Assembly: GCA_022839625.1 (NCBI GenBank)
Contig: JALHJL010000006.1
Location: 96,171-160,170 of the forward strand
Reading direction: 5' to 3'
Source: Phycisphaerales bacterium
GTDB lineage: Bacteria; Planctomycetota; Phycisphaerae; UBA1845; Fen-1342
Length of the DNA: 64,000 nt
A program made the translations under genes and the position numbers. Positions 51,809-60,281 of the stretch are shown here, piece by piece. The notes under the pieces are model-generated. The model made no database searches and had not been told where the DNA came from. It saw only the letters and a list, made by a program, of their open reading frames with translations. Each line of letters opens with the position of its first letter. Position 1 is the first letter of the stretch.

Positions 51809-53221
51809 TCACCCCATCTCCGGCCGGGCCTTGCTCTTCTCGGCCGTCGGGGGAGCCGGGGCCCGTTCGCCGGCGGCCGGCGCGGGCGCCTTCTGTGCGG
51901 CCGTGGACGCCGACTGGGCGGCGACCTGCTTGAACTCCTCCATGATCGCCGCCTCTTCTTCGGCCATCAGCGGCGACTGGGCACCGACCTCGATGCCCGC
52001 CGCGAGATCGGCATTCGCCGCCAGCTCGGCCATCATCTGCTCCGCTTCGGCCGCCTGTTGCGTGAGCTCCTCGGCGCGCGGCAGCTCCACCCGCTTTCCC
52101 TCCTCGGCGAGCGTCAGGTGGTGGATGTGCGTGCCGAGGATGTCGATCTGCTGCGTGTAGACGTTGGCCTGGGCGCGCACGCGCCGCAAGTCGCGCCGCA
52201 CGCGCATGAGCCGGCCGGCGAGCTGCTTGCGTTCGGCGTCGCTCTTGGCGGCGGCCCCCTGCTCGACGGACTCGCGCTCCTCGGATTCCAGCGCAGTCAG
52301 CCGTTGATCCACCTCATGCCGCTGCTGTTCCAGCCGCACGCGCTGCGCCGTGAGCGCCCGCACCTGCTCGCCGATCGTCGGTTTGAGCCGCAACAGTTTT
52401 CGGACCCAGCTTCGCAGACTCATCGCGTTGCTCTCTTCTGCCAAAGGGCTGCGACAGACGTGAATCGTGCCCTCGTGGACGACCGTCAGCAAGCGCGAAT
52501 CCTGGCGGCACGCCTGCCGGACCAGCCCCTCGGCCTCCTCGCGCGGCACGCCCAGGCGCTCGGCCAGCTCAGGCACGGACAGGCCGCGCGACTCAAGCTG
52601 ATTGGCGTGCTTTTCCAGATGATACAGCAACCGCTTGAGGCGCTCGTCCTGGGTTTCCAGCTCGAAGAGCTTGGCCCACGTGCTCCCCTTCACGCTCGCC
52701 GGCAACTCCACGTCCCACCCGCCGTCCGCGCGCCCGCCCATCAGGATCAAGGTCGGCCGCCCGCCCCGATGCACCAGCGCCCGGGCCTCCGGCGTGAAGC
52801 CGGTCGCGCTGGCGAACACGGCGGCCGCGGGGCGGTCACGCTGCGGCAGCAGGTCGTAGCGCGCCAGGGCGTCGAGCACCGCATCGCGGCCGACCGGCTC
52901 AGCGGGTACGTCCGCCACAAGCTGTTCGATCGGCGCCAGCGTTTGCGCCCGCAGCCGCGAGACCGTCTTGTAGAACGGCCCAAAGACCCGGCGCTGGAAC
53001 CGCAGTTCCACCGCGCGCGTGCCGGGAAGCTGTTCGAGCAGGTTGCGGTCGTACCTTTCCAGGCGGGTCAGCGTCGCGCGAACGCCGTCGATCCCGTCGG
53101 GCAGCGTCTCGAGCTGGAACTGGTCGGCGGGAATGCCGCGGCGCAGCAGGGCCTGTGCCCGGGCCCGCAGTTGCCGCAGGAACTGGTCCTCGAACTGCCG
53201 GTGACGACTGCGCTCATCCAT
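51809..53221 (-). CDS. Winged-helix region fused to ESCRT-III-like helical domain
   Basis: 470 residues; the start overlaps the preceding zinc-ribbon gene by eight bases. Residues about 1-195 are an unrecognised alpha/beta region (FYKTVSRLRAQTLAPIEQLV, VELPASVKGSTWAKLFELET). About 200-265 look like a winged helix (LSVPELAERLGVPREEAEGL, TVVHEGTIHVCRS). Met267 (ATG at 52423, AGAGAG eight bases upstream) begins MSLRSWVRKLLRLKPTIGEQ, a basic start like ESCRT-III helix 1, followed by a hairpin (VEQGAAAKSDAERKQLAGRL, RAQANVYTQQIDILGTHIHH), an acidic region and an Ala/Pro-rich tail. The second half may be made separately from the internal start. Confidence 0.6.
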   Translation of the reverse strand: MDERSRHRQFEDQFLRQLRARAQALLRRGIPADQFQLETLPDGIDGVRATLTRLERYDRNLLEQLPGTRAVELRFQRRVFGPFYKTVSRLRAQTLAPIEQLVADVPAEPVGRDAVLDALARYDLLPQRDRPAAAVFASATGFTPEARALVHRGGRPTLILMGGRADGGWDVELPASVKGSTWAKLFELETQDERLKRLLYHLEKHANQLESRGLSVPELAERLGVPREEAEGLVRQACRQDSRLLTVVHEGTIHVCRSPLAEESNAMSLRSWVRKLLRLKPTIGEQVRALTAQRVRLEQQRHEVDQRLTALESEERESVEQGAAAKSDAERKQLAGRLMRVRRDLRRVRAQANVYTQQIDILGTHIHHLTLAEEGKRVELPRAEELTQQAAEAEQMMAELAANADLAAGIEVGAQSPLMAEEEAAIMEEFKQVAAQSASTAAQKAPAPAAGERAPAPPTAEKSKARPEMG

Positions 53222-53510
53222 GGCGATTCACGACTTCCAGCGGCTTCAGCGACGTTCCGCACCGCGCACAATACCGCGCGGCGTCCCGGTTAAGGTACCC
53301 GCAGCGCGGCTGTCCGCATACGCGCGGGGGGGCCGCGGCGTGCAGCGGCTCCAGCGGCTGCCGGCGGCGCCCGCAGCCCAGCAGCGCGCGAAGCACCCGC
53401 AGTAGCCCGCGCACGATCATCCACGGCACAATCACGATCGCGCCGGCCAGGCCGACCAGCAGCGCCCCGCCGATCCAGATGACAGTCACGCCGCCGTCGG
53501 CAAGCATCAT
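53214..53510 (-). CDS. Single-pass membrane protein with C-terminal zinc ribbon
   Basis: 98 residues. An N-terminal helix (about 8-32: VTVIWIGGALLVGLAGAIVI) anchors it, and a C-terminal zinc ribbon (CGQPRCGYLNRDAARYCARC, about 65-84) resembles ribbons in the kinase encoded upstream. It overlaps the next gene and starts within six bases of the kinase stop. Such a ribbon could dock other components of the ESCRT-like operon on the membrane. ATG codons at 53510 and 53507 are both possible starts. Confidence 0.65.
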   Translation of the reverse strand: MMLADGGVTVIWIGGALLVGLAGAIVIVPWMIVRGLLRVLRALLGCGRRRQPLEPLHAAAPPRVCGQPRCGYLNRDAARYCARCGTSLKPLEVVNRHG

Positions 53511-53516
53511 GGCGAC

Positions 53517-54587
53517 CTACTCCTGGGACGGTGTCAGCGTGGCCCCGCAGAAGATGCAGAAATTGTCGAGCCGGCCCGGGTAGCCTCCGCAAGATGCGCA
53601 GCGCCGCACACGCGGCACCAGTTGCGCGCCGCAACTCGTGCAGAACTGATCGTCCGGCTCGGTGAGCCGGTGGCAATGCGGACAAGTCGGCAAGACCCCG
53701 GACGGCGGGGGCGGCGGCGGCGGCGCCGCGCTGTGCCGTGCGGCGCGCGGCGGGGCAAGCCGGGCGTCGAGATCGTGCAGCACGGCGTGCGCCGTCTCGT
53801 ATCGGTTCTCGTAGCGCGTGTACAGCCGCCGAAAGACCTCCTCCAGCGCGACCGGAACATCCGGCCGCACGGTCGTGGGCAACTCCGCCCCGGCCGGCCG
53901 CGCGCCGGTCAACAACTCGAACAGGATGACGCCGATGGCGTACAGGTCGCTGCGCGGGCTGGACGGCTGCGCCCCGTCGCGCACCTCCGGCGCCATGTAT
54001 GCCAGCGTGCCCGAGATCGTCGCCCCGGCTGCCTCGCGCTCGATGGAGACCGATTGCTCGACCATCGAGCGGAGCACGTCGGCGTCGCCCACGCCGAGGC
54101 CGAAATCTCCCACCTTGATGTCGTCCACGACCAGTGCGGCGAGCGGCCGGCCGTCCAGGTGCAACATCACGTTGCCGGGCTTCAGGTCGCGGTGAATGAC
54201 ATTGCCGTCGTGGGCCGCGGCCATCGCCCGCAACACGCCGCGCAGCACGATCGTGGCGGTCGCGAGCGGCAGCCCCGTGGGGTGTTGCGCGAGGACATCA
54301 CGCAGCGACGGCCCTTTGACGAGCTCCATGATGAGGTACGGCGTGTCCGCGTACGGGTCCATACCCAGCACACGAACGATGTTCGGGTGCCGCAAGCCGT
54401 GCACGACGATCCCTTCCCGCTGGAGGAAACGCACGTACTCGGGCTCGGTCGGCAGCTTGACCGCGACCTGCTCGGACTCCCAGACGTGGTGCCGGGCCTG
54501 CCAGACCTCGCCGAACGTGCCCGCCCCCAGGCACTGCTCGAGGATGTACTCGCTGACGCGTGCGCCGGGCTGGTATTTCGTCGTCAT
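53517..54587 (-). CDS. Serine/threonine protein kinase with two C-terminal zinc ribbons
   Basis: 356 residues from the ATG at 54587. The kinase domain (about 12-270) is complete: Gly loop LGAGTFGEV, VAVKLP with the catalytic Lys, HRDLKPGN, a DFGLG, and MAPEV with an Arg-rich activation segment. A Pro-rich linker (about 285-298) joins two zinc ribbons, CPHCHRLTEPDDQFCTSC and CASCGGYPGRLDNFCIFC. There is no transmembrane helix, so it is cytoplasmic. As the first or second gene of the ESCRT-like operon it probably phosphorylates or recruits its other products; the targets are not known. Confidence 0.88.
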   Translation of the reverse strand: MTTKYQPGARVSEYILEQCLGAGTFGEVWQARHHVWESEQVAVKLPTEPEYVRFLQREGIVVHGLRHPNIVRVLGMDPYADTPYLIMELVKGPSLRDVLAQHPTGLPLATATIVLRGVLRAMAAAHDGNVIHRDLKPGNVMLHLDGRPLAALVVDDIKVGDFGLGVGDADVLRSMVEQSVSIEREAAGATISGTLAYMAPEVRDGAQPSSPRSDLYAIGVILFELLTGARPAGAELPTTVRPDVPVALEEVFRRLYTRYENRYETAHAVLHDLDARLAPPRAARHSAAPPPPPPPSGVLPTCPHCHRLTEPDDQFCTSCGAQLVPRVRRCASCGGYPGRLDNFCIFCGATLTPSQE

Positions 54588-54704
54588 GTTGCGTTCACCG
54601 AAGGCCCACACCGTAAGAGATACAGGACGACGGATGAGCGGTGCCCGCGCGCTCGCGGGCAGCGGTTGGCCATCCCTTACCCGTTATCCCTTATCGCTCA
54701 TCCT

Positions 54705-55139
54705 CTACCCGCCGGCCTGCTGTGCCAGGTACTCCGTCACCAGATAATTATACAAACCGGCGACAGCGAGGGCCGTGAGCGCTGCCGTCCAGCCCCAGCC
54801 GCCGCTGGGCCAGCCCTTCATCAGAATCAGGCCCGCCAGCAGGTCCACCAACGTAAACGCGGCGAGCAATATCACGCCGGCCCAGTTGGACCCGACTTCC
54901 AGGATGCGACTGACGAAGAACCGCGTCACCCACGGCAACGCCGTGGCAATCACCACCCACACGACGGTCCGCCAGATGCCTTCCCAGATCGCCTGGCGCG
55001 TCTGCGGCTCCATCCGATAAAGTGCGACGCCGCAGAGCACGACGAGTGCCAGCCCGATCAGACTGAGCACTTTTTCGGCTACTCGGCCCAGAATTCCGCC
55101 GCCGGGGCTTTCCATCATCCGTAAGTGTAATCCATGCAA
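54705..55139 (-). CDS. Multi-pass membrane protein
   Basis: 144 residues with about four hydrophobic helices (VLSLIGLALVVLCGVALY; TVVWVVIATALPWVTRFFV; AGVILLAAFTLVDLLAGLIL; WGWTAALTALAVAGLYNYL). The start is uncertain: the ATG at 55139 and a later MMESPGG start near 55115 are both possible, with no strong ribosome site. It is upstream of the kinase on the same strand (117 bases between), so it may head the ESCRT-like operon. Family not recognised. Confidence 0.6.
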   Translation of the reverse strand: MHGLHLRMMESPGGGILGRVAEKVLSLIGLALVVLCGVALYRMEPQTRQAIWEGIWRTVVWVVIATALPWVTRFFVSRILEVGSNWAGVILLAAFTLVDLLAGLILMKGWPSGGWGWTAALTALAVAGLYNYLVTEYLAQQAGG

Positions 55140-55316
55140 CGGTTAGGGGAATTAGAAAAACGCGCCTTTCGCCGAATGCTGGCGGATCGCCGCCGCGACC
55201 CGTGCTCGCCAATGGAATTCGTGTCGGCGTCTCCTTCATTTCAGCCCGGCGGCCCCTTGCAGCGTGGCCAACCGGGCCCGCTTGCAGTCCGGTTCATTTG
55301 GGCTTATCAGGGGCCT

Positions 55317-55742
55317 ATGGCCAAGCGCGGTTCGCACGGTCTGGAGACGTTCCCGAACCCCAACCCACAGCGGGATTACGTCATCCGCCACGTCGCCCCG
55401 GAGTTCACCAGCCGCTGCCCCATGACCGGCCAGCCCGACTTCGGCTCGGTCATGATCGAGTACGTGCCCGACCGCCTCTGCGTCGAGCTCAAGAGCCTGA
55501 AGCTGTATCTGCAAGCGTTTCGCGACGAAGGCATCTTCTACGAAGCCGTCACCAACCGCATCCTCGACGAGTTGGTCGCCGTCCTGCGGCCACGCTGGAT
55601 GAAGGTCGAAACCCGCTGGAACCCGCGCGGCGGGATGCACTCGGTGGTTACGGCCGAGCACCGCCAGGCGGCCCGGGGGCGCACGCGCCAGGTGTCCGTC
55701 GAAAGAGAAAACCGGCTCCGCGCCGGCGGGCCTTCGCGGTAG
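55317..55742 (+). CDS. queF: NADPH-dependent 7-cyano-7-deazaguanine reductase
   Basis: 141 residues from the ATG at 55317, with AGGGG five bases upstream. QueF of the short unimodular type: catalytic Cys34 and Asp41 in SRCPMTGQPDFG, substrate region YVPDRLCVELKSLKLYLQAF, and RWNPRGGMHSVV near the end. It reduces preQ0 to preQ1 for queuosine synthesis. The last dozen residues (RENRLRAGGPSR) and the stop codon come from a dispersed repeat also found at 63.7 kb, so the native C-terminus has probably been replaced. No other queuosine gene is nearby. Confidence 0.95.
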   Translation: MAKRGSHGLETFPNPNPQRDYVIRHVAPEFTSRCPMTGQPDFGSVMIEYVPDRLCVELKSLKLYLQAFRDEGIFYEAVTNRILDELVAVLRPRWMKVETRWNPRGGMHSVVTAEHRQAARGRTRQVSVERENRLRAGGPSR

Positions 55743-55790
55743 CGCTGCCTGGTTCTCTGGCGGTGCCTGTCCCCCGTTTCAACGAACTGC
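55701..55790 (+). repeat. Dispersed GGCTCCGCGCC repeat, copy 1
   Basis: The text from GGCTCCGCGCCGGCGGGCC (from 55714) through GGTGCCTGTCCC matches the region at 63695-63780 with scattered differences. It begins inside queF and supplies its stop codon. Short, GC-rich, no ORF of its own; probably a REP/MITE-like family. Confidence 0.6.
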
Positions 55791-55834
55791 TCTGCCCAAT
55801 GCGTCTCCGGGGGCCCCCGCCATCGGGGCCGAGG

Positions 55835-58357
55835 TCAATCCCCCTGTTGGGGGTCGTGATCGCGCGGCGACTGCGCGAGCCGCCACTGGGCCAGATCGTA
55901 CTCGCTCATGGGCTCGCTGAGGTAATTGGGGTCGAAGACGACACCGGTCTGGACGCAGCGCTCAAAGCACTCGCGCGCCCGGTGCGGCACGCCGCGCAAC
56001 CGAAAGACCTCGCCCGCGTAGTAGTAGGCTTCGCAGAGCCGCGCCCGCTCCTTCTTCTCCAGCGCGTCGGCGATCAGCTCGTCCGCCGTAAGCTCGCCGG
56101 CCAGGCAGCGGAAGATCGCCTTCAGCCATAGGTCGTCGCTGGCACTCTCGGCGATTGCCCGCCGAAGGACATCCGCCGCCTCCTCAGCGCGCCCCTGCTG
56201 CCGGAGCATCAGGTAAAGCCGCGCATCGGCGAAGGTCGGCCGCCCCGACAGGGGACGAAGGGCGTAGCAGTCTTCGATGGCACGCTCCGTCTCTCCCAGC
56301 ATCCACCGCACGACGGCGCGGTGGTAACGGCTCCAGATCGTGAACGACTCGGTGCCGTGCAACGGCGGCGCCATTCGCCCCGGCTTCCCGGCTACCGCCT
56401 GCGAGCGGTCCGCTGCGGCTGGCGTCTTCAAATCAATCGCGGTCGTGTAGTCCGCGACCGCCGCAGCGTAGTCCCCCATGCGACGGCGAGCATGCCCGAG
56501 CAGCACATGGGGACTCTGGGCCCAATCCCCATTGCGGATCAGGAATTCGAACTCCGCGATCGCCTGCTCGTGACGTCCACATCGCAAGTGGACACTGCCG
56601 CGCGTCCTGCGCCACTCGGCAGCGCGCTGGCCGAACGCAATCAAACGCGTCGCCCCGCGCAAGACTTCGTCCCAATCCTCTTTCAGTTCACAGAGACGCG
56701 TGTAGCGCTCCCACGCGAGGGGCCCCGCATCGGCGCAGCCCACGGCGCACCGTGCGAAATCGAACGCCCGATCAACGTCCAACGTCGCGAGGGACGCCAA
56801 GTACCATGCATCCGCAGTGTCCGGCCTGGAACGCTCAGCCATCGCCTCCAGCGGTTCCGCGAGGTCCGGGCGACCGCCAATGCGGTAGTAATCGGCCAGC
56901 AGCGAGGCGAATTCCCAACGCTCCGGCTCGCGGCGAAGCCCTTGCACAAGACGGAAAATCGCGGTCTGGCGTGCAACACCGCCCGGCTCGCGGAACTCCG
57001 CCTGAGCCATAACAAGCCGCGCATCAGGCAAGTCGGGATAGTGTTCGAAAAGCTGCTCGGCGGTTCCGTACTCGAGCCGGTAGTTGCCGCGCTCAAGCCC
57101 GGCCTGGATGCCCAGAGCACTGAGCCGGGCGGCCGCCAAGGCACGGGCCTCCTCGCGCGCCAGCCGGTGGGCGCGCCACCCCAGCGCCCCGCCTGCGCTG
57201 AGCAGGCCGATCGCGGCCACGATGCCCGCCGCCGCTAACCCGCGCCGGTGCTTGAACAGCTTCTTCCGCAATACGTAGAGACCACTCGGCGGCCGCGCGC
57301 AGACCGGTTCGCCCGCCAGATAGCGGCGGACGTCCGCGGCCAGCTCACCCGCCGAGGGATAGCGCCAGCCGGGCTCCTTCTCCAACGCTTTCAGCACGAT
57401 CGTTTCGAGGTCGCCGCGCAGCGTCCGCAGCAGGGTGCTCGGGCGGCGCGGCGGCTGCTCGCAGATGACGCGCAGCGCCTCGTGGGGCAGGATCTTGTGC
57501 AGGTCGTACGGGGGCTGGTCCGTGAGCAACTCGTAGAGAATCACACCCAGTGCGTAGACATCGCTCCGCCGGTCCACGTGGCCCGGATCGCCGCGGGCCT
57601 GCTCCGGGCTCATGTAGGCGACCGTGCCGACCACGCGGCCGACGTCGGCGAGAGTCACCGCGGTCGTCACGTCAACGCCGGTCAATCGCGCCAGGCCGAA
57701 GTCCAGAATCCGCGGATGGCCGCCGTCATCGACGAGGATGTTGGCGGGCTTCAAGTCACGATGAATCACGCCCTGCGAATGCGCGTACTCGACCGCGTCG
57801 CAGATGCGCGCGAACAAGTCCAGCCGCGCGGGGGGCGGCAGCTCCCGCTTGCGCACGAAGCTGTCCAACGGCACTCCGTCGACCAGCTCCATCGTGAAGA
57901 ACTGCTGGCCGTCCCCCGTCTGCCCGGCCTCGAAGATCGTGGCGATCGCCTCATGCCGCAGGCGGGCGAGCGTCTGAATCTCGCGCCGGAACAGACGGCG
58001 GTGCTGCTCGTCGGCCTGGGGCCCGGCCAGCACCTTCAAGGCGACGCGCCGCCGTGGTCTCTCCTGCTCGGCTTCGTAAACGACTCCCATCCCGCCACGG
58101 GCGATCTCGCGAATGATGCGGTAGCTTCCGACCTGGGCGGAACTGACCAGGCCGGTAATCGGCACGGCGTGCTCGGCAAGCAGCGCCTGGAAAAGCGCGC
58201 CCACCTGTGCACCCTTCACCTCCCCCGAATCGACCAGGTGCTCAAGCTCCCCCGCATCCCCGCGCCAGAACGCCTGCAGCGCACTGTCCACGCGCTCCGC
58301 CAGGTCGGCCGGTACGCCTTGTTCAGTCGGCTCGGTCAAGTGTGGAACTCCACGCAC
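55835..58357 (-). CDS. Ser/Thr protein kinase with transmembrane helix and TPR tail
   Basis: Up to 840 residues. The likely start is TTG at 58339 (GGAG eight bases upstream) or GTG at 58357; both overlap the sigma-factor gene. The kinase domain (about 75-345) has Gly loop IARGGMGVVYEA, VALKVL, HRDLKPANIL, DFGLA and SPEQAR. A transmembrane helix (about 375-395: AAAGIVAAIGLLSAGGALGW) precedes an extracytoplasmic array of TPR-like repeats (about 430-800). This is the common planctomycete sigma-kinase arrangement, in which the kinase senses a signal and acts with the cognate ECF-type sigma factor. Confidence 0.9.
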   Translation of the reverse strand: MRGVPHLTEPTEQGVPADLAERVDSALQAFWRGDAGELEHLVDSGEVKGAQVGALFQALLAEHAVPITGLVSSAQVGSYRIIREIARGGMGVVYEAEQERPRRRVALKVLAGPQADEQHRRLFRREIQTLARLRHEAIATIFEAGQTGDGQQFFTMELVDGVPLDSFVRKRELPPPARLDLFARICDAVEYAHSQGVIHRDLKPANILVDDGGHPRILDFGLARLTGVDVTTAVTLADVGRVVGTVAYMSPEQARGDPGHVDRRSDVYALGVILYELLTDQPPYDLHKILPHEALRVICEQPPRRPSTLLRTLRGDLETIVLKALEKEPGWRYPSAGELAADVRRYLAGEPVCARPPSGLYVLRKKLFKHRRGLAAAGIVAAIGLLSAGGALGWRAHRLAREEARALAAARLSALGIQAGLERGNYRLEYGTAEQLFEHYPDLPDARLVMAQAEFREPGGVARQTAIFRLVQGLRREPERWEFASLLADYYRIGGRPDLAEPLEAMAERSRPDTADAWYLASLATLDVDRAFDFARCAVGCADAGPLAWERYTRLCELKEDWDEVLRGATRLIAFGQRAAEWRRTRGSVHLRCGRHEQAIAEFEFLIRNGDWAQSPHVLLGHARRRMGDYAAAVADYTTAIDLKTPAAADRSQAVAGKPGRMAPPLHGTESFTIWSRYHRAVVRWMLGETERAIEDCYALRPLSGRPTFADARLYLMLRQQGRAEEAADVLRRAIAESASDDLWLKAIFRCLAGELTADELIADALEKKERARLCEAYYYAGEVFRLRGVPHRARECFERCVQTGVVFDPNYLSEPMSEYDLAQWRLAQSPRDHDPQQGD

Positions 58358-58970
58358 TCGACGCGATGACGTTCCTGCGTAGCGTCTGCACCGCGCGGAT
58401 CAGGAGTCTGGACACCGCCGCGGGCGACAAGCCCATGCGGGCGGCGATTTGTGCCACCGACAACTGATCGAAGAATGCCAGCGTCAGAATCTCGCGGTGG
58501 GACTCGTCCAGCCGACGAAACTCCTCCATCACCCTGTTGATGCGCTCGGCCTGGTCGACAGCGGTCAGCGGCGAGACGCCCGAAGCGGACAGGAATGCCC
58601 ACAGGGGACCGACCTGCGACAAGTCCACGACCGTGGAGTCCAGCGAGCAAACCGCGGGCTGGATTGCCCCCGCACGGCCGTGGGTGCGGACGTAGTCGGC
58701 GACCTTGTGGGCCACGATGCCCGACAGGAAAGCCCTTACCCCGGCGATCGTCCGCTCTTCGAGCCGTGTCAGCCCGGCCGCCAGGCCCGCCAGCGCCTGC
58801 TCCGTGAGGTCTTCGATCACGTGGAACTGGGACGGCGTCGGGCCGAGGCGCGCAATCACCATCAGCCTTGCGCGGAGGCGGAAACCGGCCAGAATGCGGT
58901 CGCGCGCCACCTCCGACCCGTCGGCGGCCTCCTGGACCACCGCGTCCGTTAGCTGCATCACCCCGGTCAT
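58323..58970 (-). CDS. ECF-type sigma-70 family RNA polymerase sigma factor
   Basis: 215 residues from the ATG at 58970; an ATG at 58958 is an alternative. The sigma-2 region is at about 35-110 (GLTRLEERTIAGVRAFLSGI, HKVADYVRTHG), and the sigma-4 helix-turn-helix at about 165-205 (QLSVAQIAARMGLSPAAVSR). Its gene overlaps the downstream kinase gene by about 35 bases, so the two are made together. This pair is typical of planctomycetes, where the kinase replaces an anti-sigma factor; targets are unknown. Confidence 0.85.
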   Translation of the reverse strand: MTGVMQLTDAVVQEAADGSEVARDRILAGFRLRARLMVIARLGPTPSQFHVIEDLTEQALAGLAAGLTRLEERTIAGVRAFLSGIVAHKVADYVRTHGRAGAIQPAVCSLDSTVVDLSQVGPLWAFLSASGVSPLTAVDQAERINRVMEEFRRLDESHREILTLAFFDQLSVAQIAARMGLSPAAVSRLLIRAVQTLRRNVIASSAWSSTLDRAD

Positions 58971-59163
58971 ATACGTTTGAGTATAACAAATGGCGTCGCC
59001 CTGGGGAATCCGTGACTGCCCGCCGGCCCGCGCCGGCGGCGGGCGAGGCGCCGGAGGGATACCGCCAATAACTTCCCGGTCCGGCCGCGGCGCCCGCCGT
59101 CCGCTCGATATAATCGCGACAGGGTACTCCCCCGAGCGGCGGCGTGTGCAACAAGGAGCCAGT

Positions 59164-60267
59164 GTGAAGATAGTCAGCGTCTGCGGAGCACGGCCGAATT
59201 TTATGAAGATCGCGGCGCTGGCGCGGGCGTTCGCCGCCCGGCTGGAGTTCGAGGCCCGCCTGGTGCACACCGGCCAGCATTACGACGCCAGCATGAGCCA
59301 GTCGTTCTTCGACGACCTCGCTTTGCCGCGGCCGGACATCAACCTTGAGGTCGGCAGCGCGTCGCACGCTGTGCAAACCGCGCTGATCATGCAGCGCTTC
59401 GAGCCGGTCGTGCAGGAGGAGCGTCCAGACGCCGTGCTCGTGGTCGGCGACGTGAACTCGACCATCGCCTGCGGACTCGTGGCCGTGAAGCTCCAGGTGC
59501 CCCTGATCCACGTGGAAGCCGGCCTGCGGAGCTTCGACCGCACGATGCCGGAGGAGATCAACCGCCTCCTGACGGACGCCATTAGCGACCTGCTGTTCGT
59601 GACCGAGCCGTCCGGGATCGCCAATCTCCAGCGCGAGGGAATCCCCGCGGAGAAGATGCACCTGGTCGGCAACGTGATGATCGACACGCTCCTGGCCCAT
59701 CGGGAGCTGGCGGCGCGTTCGGACATGGTCGGCCGGCTCGAGCTGACCCGCGGGGAGTATGCCGTCCTGACGCTGCATCGCCCGGCCAACGTGGATGACC
59801 CGGCTACGCTCGGACGCATCTGCTCGGCGCTGGAGGAGATTCAACGCACGACCCCCGTGGTCTTCCCCGTCCATCCGCGGACGCGCGGGAACCTCGAGCG
59901 GACCGGCTGGCTGGCCCGCCTTCAGCAGCTCCGCGGGATGCGCCTGACCGAGCCCATCGGCTACCTCGATTTCCTCAAGCTCATGAGCGAGGCCGGCGTC
60001 GTGCTGACCGACTCCGGCGGCATCCAGGAAGAGACCACGGTGCTCGGCGTGCCCTGCCTGACCCTGCGGGAAAACACCGAGCGGCCGATCACCATCGAAC
60101 AGGGAACGAACCAACTGGTCGGGCTGGACCCGGCCCGGATTCTGGCCGGGTTCCAGCGGGCCCGCAGCGGACAGGTGCCGCGTCGCGTCCCGGAGTTGTG
60201 GGACGGTCACGCCGGCAGTCGGATCGCCGACATCATCGCCCGCTGGCACCGCGAGCGATCGGCGTAG
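59164..60267 (+). CDS. wecB: UDP-N-acetylglucosamine 2-epimerase (non-hydrolysing)
   Basis: The GTG at 59164, five bases after AAGGAG, gives 367 residues, normal for WecB/MnaA. Family text: MKIVSVCGARPNFMKIAALA, VHTGQHYDASMSQSFF, HVEAGLRSFDRTMPEEINRL, FVTEPSGIANLQREGI, and the active-site stretch VVLTDSGGIQEETTVLGVPC with RENTERPITIEQGTN. It interconverts UDP-GlcNAc and UDP-ManNAc for surface polysaccharides. It is a single gene convergent with mutL, 14 bases between the stops. Confidence 0.95.
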   Translation: MKIVSVCGARPNFMKIAALARAFAARLEFEARLVHTGQHYDASMSQSFFDDLALPRPDINLEVGSASHAVQTALIMQRFEPVVQEERPDAVLVVGDVNSTIACGLVAVKLQVPLIHVEAGLRSFDRTMPEEINRLLTDAISDLLFVTEPSGIANLQREGIPAEKMHLVGNVMIDTLLAHRELAARSDMVGRLELTRGEYAVLTLHRPANVDDPATLGRICSALEEIQRTTPVVFPVHPRTRGNLERTGWLARLQQLRGMRLTEPIGYLDFLKLMSEAGVVLTDSGGIQEETTVLGVPCLTLRENTERPITIEQGTNQLVGLDPARILAGFQRARSGQVPRRVPELWDGHAGSRIADIIARWHRERSA

Positions 60268-60281
60268 CCGCCCGTGAGCGG

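Noticed and set aside
51116..53221. PspA/Vipp1-type phage shock genes
   Set aside because: No PspF, PspB or PspC partner is present, and the proteins sit with an MIT-AAA ATPase; an ESCRT-III-like reading explains the context better, although a distant PspA relationship remains possible.
55200..55316. preQ1 riboswitch upstream of queF
   Set aside because: I looked for a short pseudoknot aptamer before the queF start but could not find a convincing P1 stem with an A-rich tail, so no riboswitch is claimed.
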